From contig QMOC01000095.1 in NCBI GenBank assembly GCA_003648085.1, positions 1 to 7,972 of the forward strand: 7,972 bases of DNA. Direction: 5' to 3'. The stretch comes from Chloroflexota bacterium (GTDB lineage: Bacteria > Chloroflexota > Anaerolineae > B4-G1). Of this stretch, positions 6,729 to 7,972 are shown one piece after another. The translations under genes were made by a program, and so were the position numbers. Every line of letters begins with the position of its first letter. The stretch's first letter is position 1. The notes below the pieces were generated by a model that was given only the letters and a program-made list of their open reading frames with translations, was not told the origin of the DNA and ran no database searches.

Positions 6729-7712
6729 TTACTCCCCCACCCTAAACACCGCCACCACCGGGTCGTGGTCGGAGCAGTGGCGCGGGCCGGGGTTCTCCGG
6801 GTCGGGGGGCGGGTAGTCGGCGTTGATGTGTAGCACGTTCACGCGCACCTGATGCGCCGCCAGCGCGGGGGTCACCAGGATGTGGTCGAGCAACTGGGAG
6901 ACGCCCTGGAAGATGTAGGAGTACCGCTCCTCAGGAGGCAGCGCGCCTAGGACGTTGACCAACTGCCCGCCGGGACTGTCGCCGTCGGTCAGCGCCCGCA
7001 ACGGGGCCGAATCGTAGTAGTCGTTCAGGTCACCGAGGACGACGACGTAAGCGTTCGGGTCGGCGGCGAGGATTTGGTCCACCAGGTGGGCGTTCCATTG
7101 CGCCTCCATCACCCGGCGCGGCTCCGTCAGCGCCTCCCCGCCGGCCTTGGAGATAAAGTGGTTGACGATGGCGTAGACGGTCACATCGCCGGCCGACGCG
7201 GTGTGCAGGGTCGCCGTGATCATCAGCGGCGGGCGGCTGAAGAGGCCCTCGGGGGCCTGGTACTGGCCCACTCCCTCCAGCGTGGCCCGGTCGCCGCGCA
7301 CCAGGAAACCGACGTCAATGTCGCGGCTGCTGGGCCCCTCGATCAGCGCGGCCCGGTAGTCGTACCCGGCCAGTTCGGGCTGGGCGGCCACGTCCTCCAG
7401 CACGCCGATGTTCTCCACCTCCTGCAGGCCGACGATGGTCGGCGCACCCAGCGCCACGATGGTCTCCACGATGCGGTCGCGCTTGCGCTCGTATTCGGCA
7501 CGGCTGGGCTTGGGCGGATCGCTGGGCCGGTGCGGCTCCTTGTTGTCGAAGAAGTTCTCGACGTTGAAGGTGGCGACGCTGAACTCGTCGGGGCCGGGCT
7601 GCTCCAGTTGCGGGATCGGCCCTTCAACCACAGGGATCGTTGCCGGTGGGGCCAGCGGCTCGATCTTGTAGTTGCCGAAGGTGTAGGCCAGCGGGCCGAC
7701 CAGGTGCCCCAC
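6729..7712 (-). CDS. Endonuclease/exonuclease/phosphatase-family protein, N-terminally incomplete
   Basis: The C-terminal catalytic part of an EEP nuclease resembling the large extracellular nucleases (ExeM/NucH type). Numbering from GTG 7712, the strand GPLAYTFGNYKIEPL (6-20) is the end of the OB-like or lamin-tail region that precedes the nuclease domain in that family. The EEP domain runs from FSVATFNVENFFD (44-56) through VGLQEVEN (94-101, metal-binding Glu98), IVNHFISKAGG (His185), VVLGDLNDYYDS (Asp228, Asn230) and YSYIFQGVSQLLDHILVTPAL to CSDHDPVVAVF (313-323). All key residues are intact. Family members are usually much longer, with a signal peptide and extra domains, so several hundred residues are missing. 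GTG 7712 sits inside conserved sequence and has no ribosome binding site. The frame stays open upstream to a TGA at 7773-7775, so this is probably a gene fragment or a disrupted gene. Likely role if whole: secreted or surface nuclease/phosphatase. Confidence 0.85.
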   Translation of the reverse strand: MGHLVGPLAYTFGNYKIEPLAPPATIPVVEGPIPQLEQPGPDEFSVATFNVENFFDNKEPHRPSDPPKPSRAEYERKRDRIVETIVALGAPTIVGLQEVENIGVLEDVAAQPELAGYDYRAALIEGPSSRDIDVGFLVRGDRATLEGVGQYQAPEGLFSRPPLMITATLHTASAGDVTVYAIVNHFISKAGGEALTEPRRVMEAQWNAHLVDQILAADPNAYVVVLGDLNDYYDSAPLRALTDGDSPGGQLVNVLGALPPEERYSYIFQGVSQLLDHILVTPALAAHQVRVNVLHINADYPPPDPENPGPRHCSDHDPVVAVFRVGE

Positions 7713-7752
7713 CCCATCGCCGGTGCGGACGACGTAGGGGAGCGTCGTGCGG
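7622..7752 (+). repeat. Inverted repeat, left arm (131 bp, within nuclease 5' region)
   Basis: This arm is the reverse complement of 7842-7972 at 130 of 131 positions; the only mismatch is 7641 (T) against 7953 (G). It covers the nuclease codons from about RTTLPYVVRTGDGVGHLVG through PATIPVVEG. The 89-bp loop between the arms is 7753-7841. Confidence 0.95.
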
Positions 7753-7856
7753 TCGTCGTGCCGGATCGCGGCTCAATCGTCCACCATAATGAGCATCCCT
7801 GTCTCCTGCCCGTGCAGGACGCGCCTGATCCCGTGTTCGGCCCGCACGACGCTCCC
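7713..7856 (-). pseudogene. Disrupted upstream part of the nuclease reading frame (in-frame TGA)
   Basis: Reading leftwards in the nuclease frame, the stretch after the TGA (7773-7775) gives AAIRHDDRTTLPYVVRTGDG and runs straight into the nuclease sequence. The 27 codons before the TGA (7856-7776) end HGQETGMLIMVDD. Joined with Gly at the stop, the result '..MVDDG-AAIRHDDRTTLPYVVRTGD..' looks like the 'DDG...R-x-GD' segment that precedes the EEP domain in ExeM-like nucleases. A single base change, GGA to TGA, would explain the stop. Further upstream the frame meets a TAG at 7857-7859, inside the inverted copy. The coding interpretation is by eye. Confidence 0.5.
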
Positions 7857-7972
7857 CTACGTCGTCCGCACCGGCGATGGGGTGGGGCACCTGGTCGGCC
7901 CGCTGGCCTACACCTTCGGCAACTACAAGATCGAGCCGCTGGCCCCACCGGCGACGATCCCTGTGGTTGAAG
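7842..7972 (-). repeat. Inverted repeat, right arm (131 bp, runs to window edge)
   Basis: Near-perfect inverted copy of 7622-7752. It reaches the last base of the window without losing identity, so its real length is unknown. Its inner end is sharp: beyond 7842 towards the loop, and beyond 7752 on the other arm, the two sequences no longer match. Confidence 0.95.
7842..7972 (+). pseudogene. Inverted partial copy of the nuclease N-terminal segment (3' end outside window)
   Basis: Read on the plus strand, the arm encodes the same peptide as the minus-strand nuclease: TTLPYVVRTGDGVGHLVGPL, then AYTFGNYKIEPLAPPATIPVVE. It stays in frame to the edge. Upstream in this frame the loop gives cysteine-rich, unfamiliar sequence (SIPVSCPCRTRLIPCSA) that does not look like the family, so the copy starts abruptly at the repeat boundary. 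It could be the start of a second, inverted nuclease gene beyond the window, or a foldback artefact. Confidence 0.6.

Noticed and set aside
7773..7775. TGA as a recoded codon (selenocysteine or alternative code)
   Set aside because: Other genes here use TGA as a normal stop (e.g. the CBS-ACT, deacylase and activation-like genes), and the position expects Gly, not Cys/Sec. A point mutation or sequence error is simpler.
7343..7948. 201-codon minus-strand frame spanning loop and repeat
   Set aside because: It is an alternative frame of the nuclease, rich in Ser, Arg and Trp, and part of it is translated from the antisense arm.
7074..7970. Long plus-strand open frame (298 codons) opposite the nuclease
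   Set aside because: It lies antisense to well-conserved EEP motifs, its translation is low-complexity (R, G, D, H, V rich), and it crosses the inverted repeat. It is a shadow of GC-rich coding DNA.
7622..7972. Transposon terminal inverted repeats
   Set aside because: The arms are nuclease coding sequence, the 89-bp loop holds no transposase, and there are no target-site duplications.

Overview
The window is GC-rich and gene-dense bacterial DNA. It uses ATG, GTG and TTG starts and has very short intergenic gaps. The protein set (AcuB-like CBS-ACT protein, corrinoid-activation-like protein paired with a hydantoinase-type ASKHA protein, tandem universal stress protein, secreted-type EEP nuclease) would fit an environmental bacterium such as a Chloroflexota/Anaerolineae member. 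That assignment rests on protein flavour only and is weak. There is no rRNA, tRNA, CRISPR array or insertion sequence that I can see. The right edge has a very unusual inverted duplication.

Left block, plus strand (1-4774): five tightly packed genes that look like one transcription unit. They are the 3' part of a CBS-CBS-ACT sensor protein; a ten-helix EamA/DMT transporter whose ATG overlaps the sensor's stop; a YbaK/EbsC-type aminoacyl-tRNA deacylase; a small protein resembling the B12-dependent methionine synthase activation domain, with a C-x2-C-x5-C tail; and a 669-residue hydantoinase/oxoprolinase-like ASKHA protein. The last two are coupled by a TTGA start/stop overlap. They are the best candidate here for a little-described system: a small SAM- or corrinoid-facing subunit plus an ATPase-like subunit, by analogy to corrinoid reactivation.

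Right block, minus strand (7775-4786, read leftwards): a 5'-incomplete endonuclease/exonuclease/phosphatase protein, then a Na+/phosphate-cotransporter-like membrane protein (PF02690 type), then a tandem UspA protein 18 bp behind it. The two blocks converge with only 11 bp between stop codons and no visible hairpin terminator.

Right edge (7622-7972): the 5' end of the nuclease reading frame is interrupted by an in-frame TGA at 7773-7775. The preceding 131 bp (7622-7752) recur in inverted orientation at 7842-7972, identical at 130 of 131 positions, around an 89-bp loop. The second copy stops exactly at the window edge. The one mismatch is synonymous in the nuclease frame. This is either a foldback or assembly artefact at a contig end, or a real inverted duplication of the nuclease gene.
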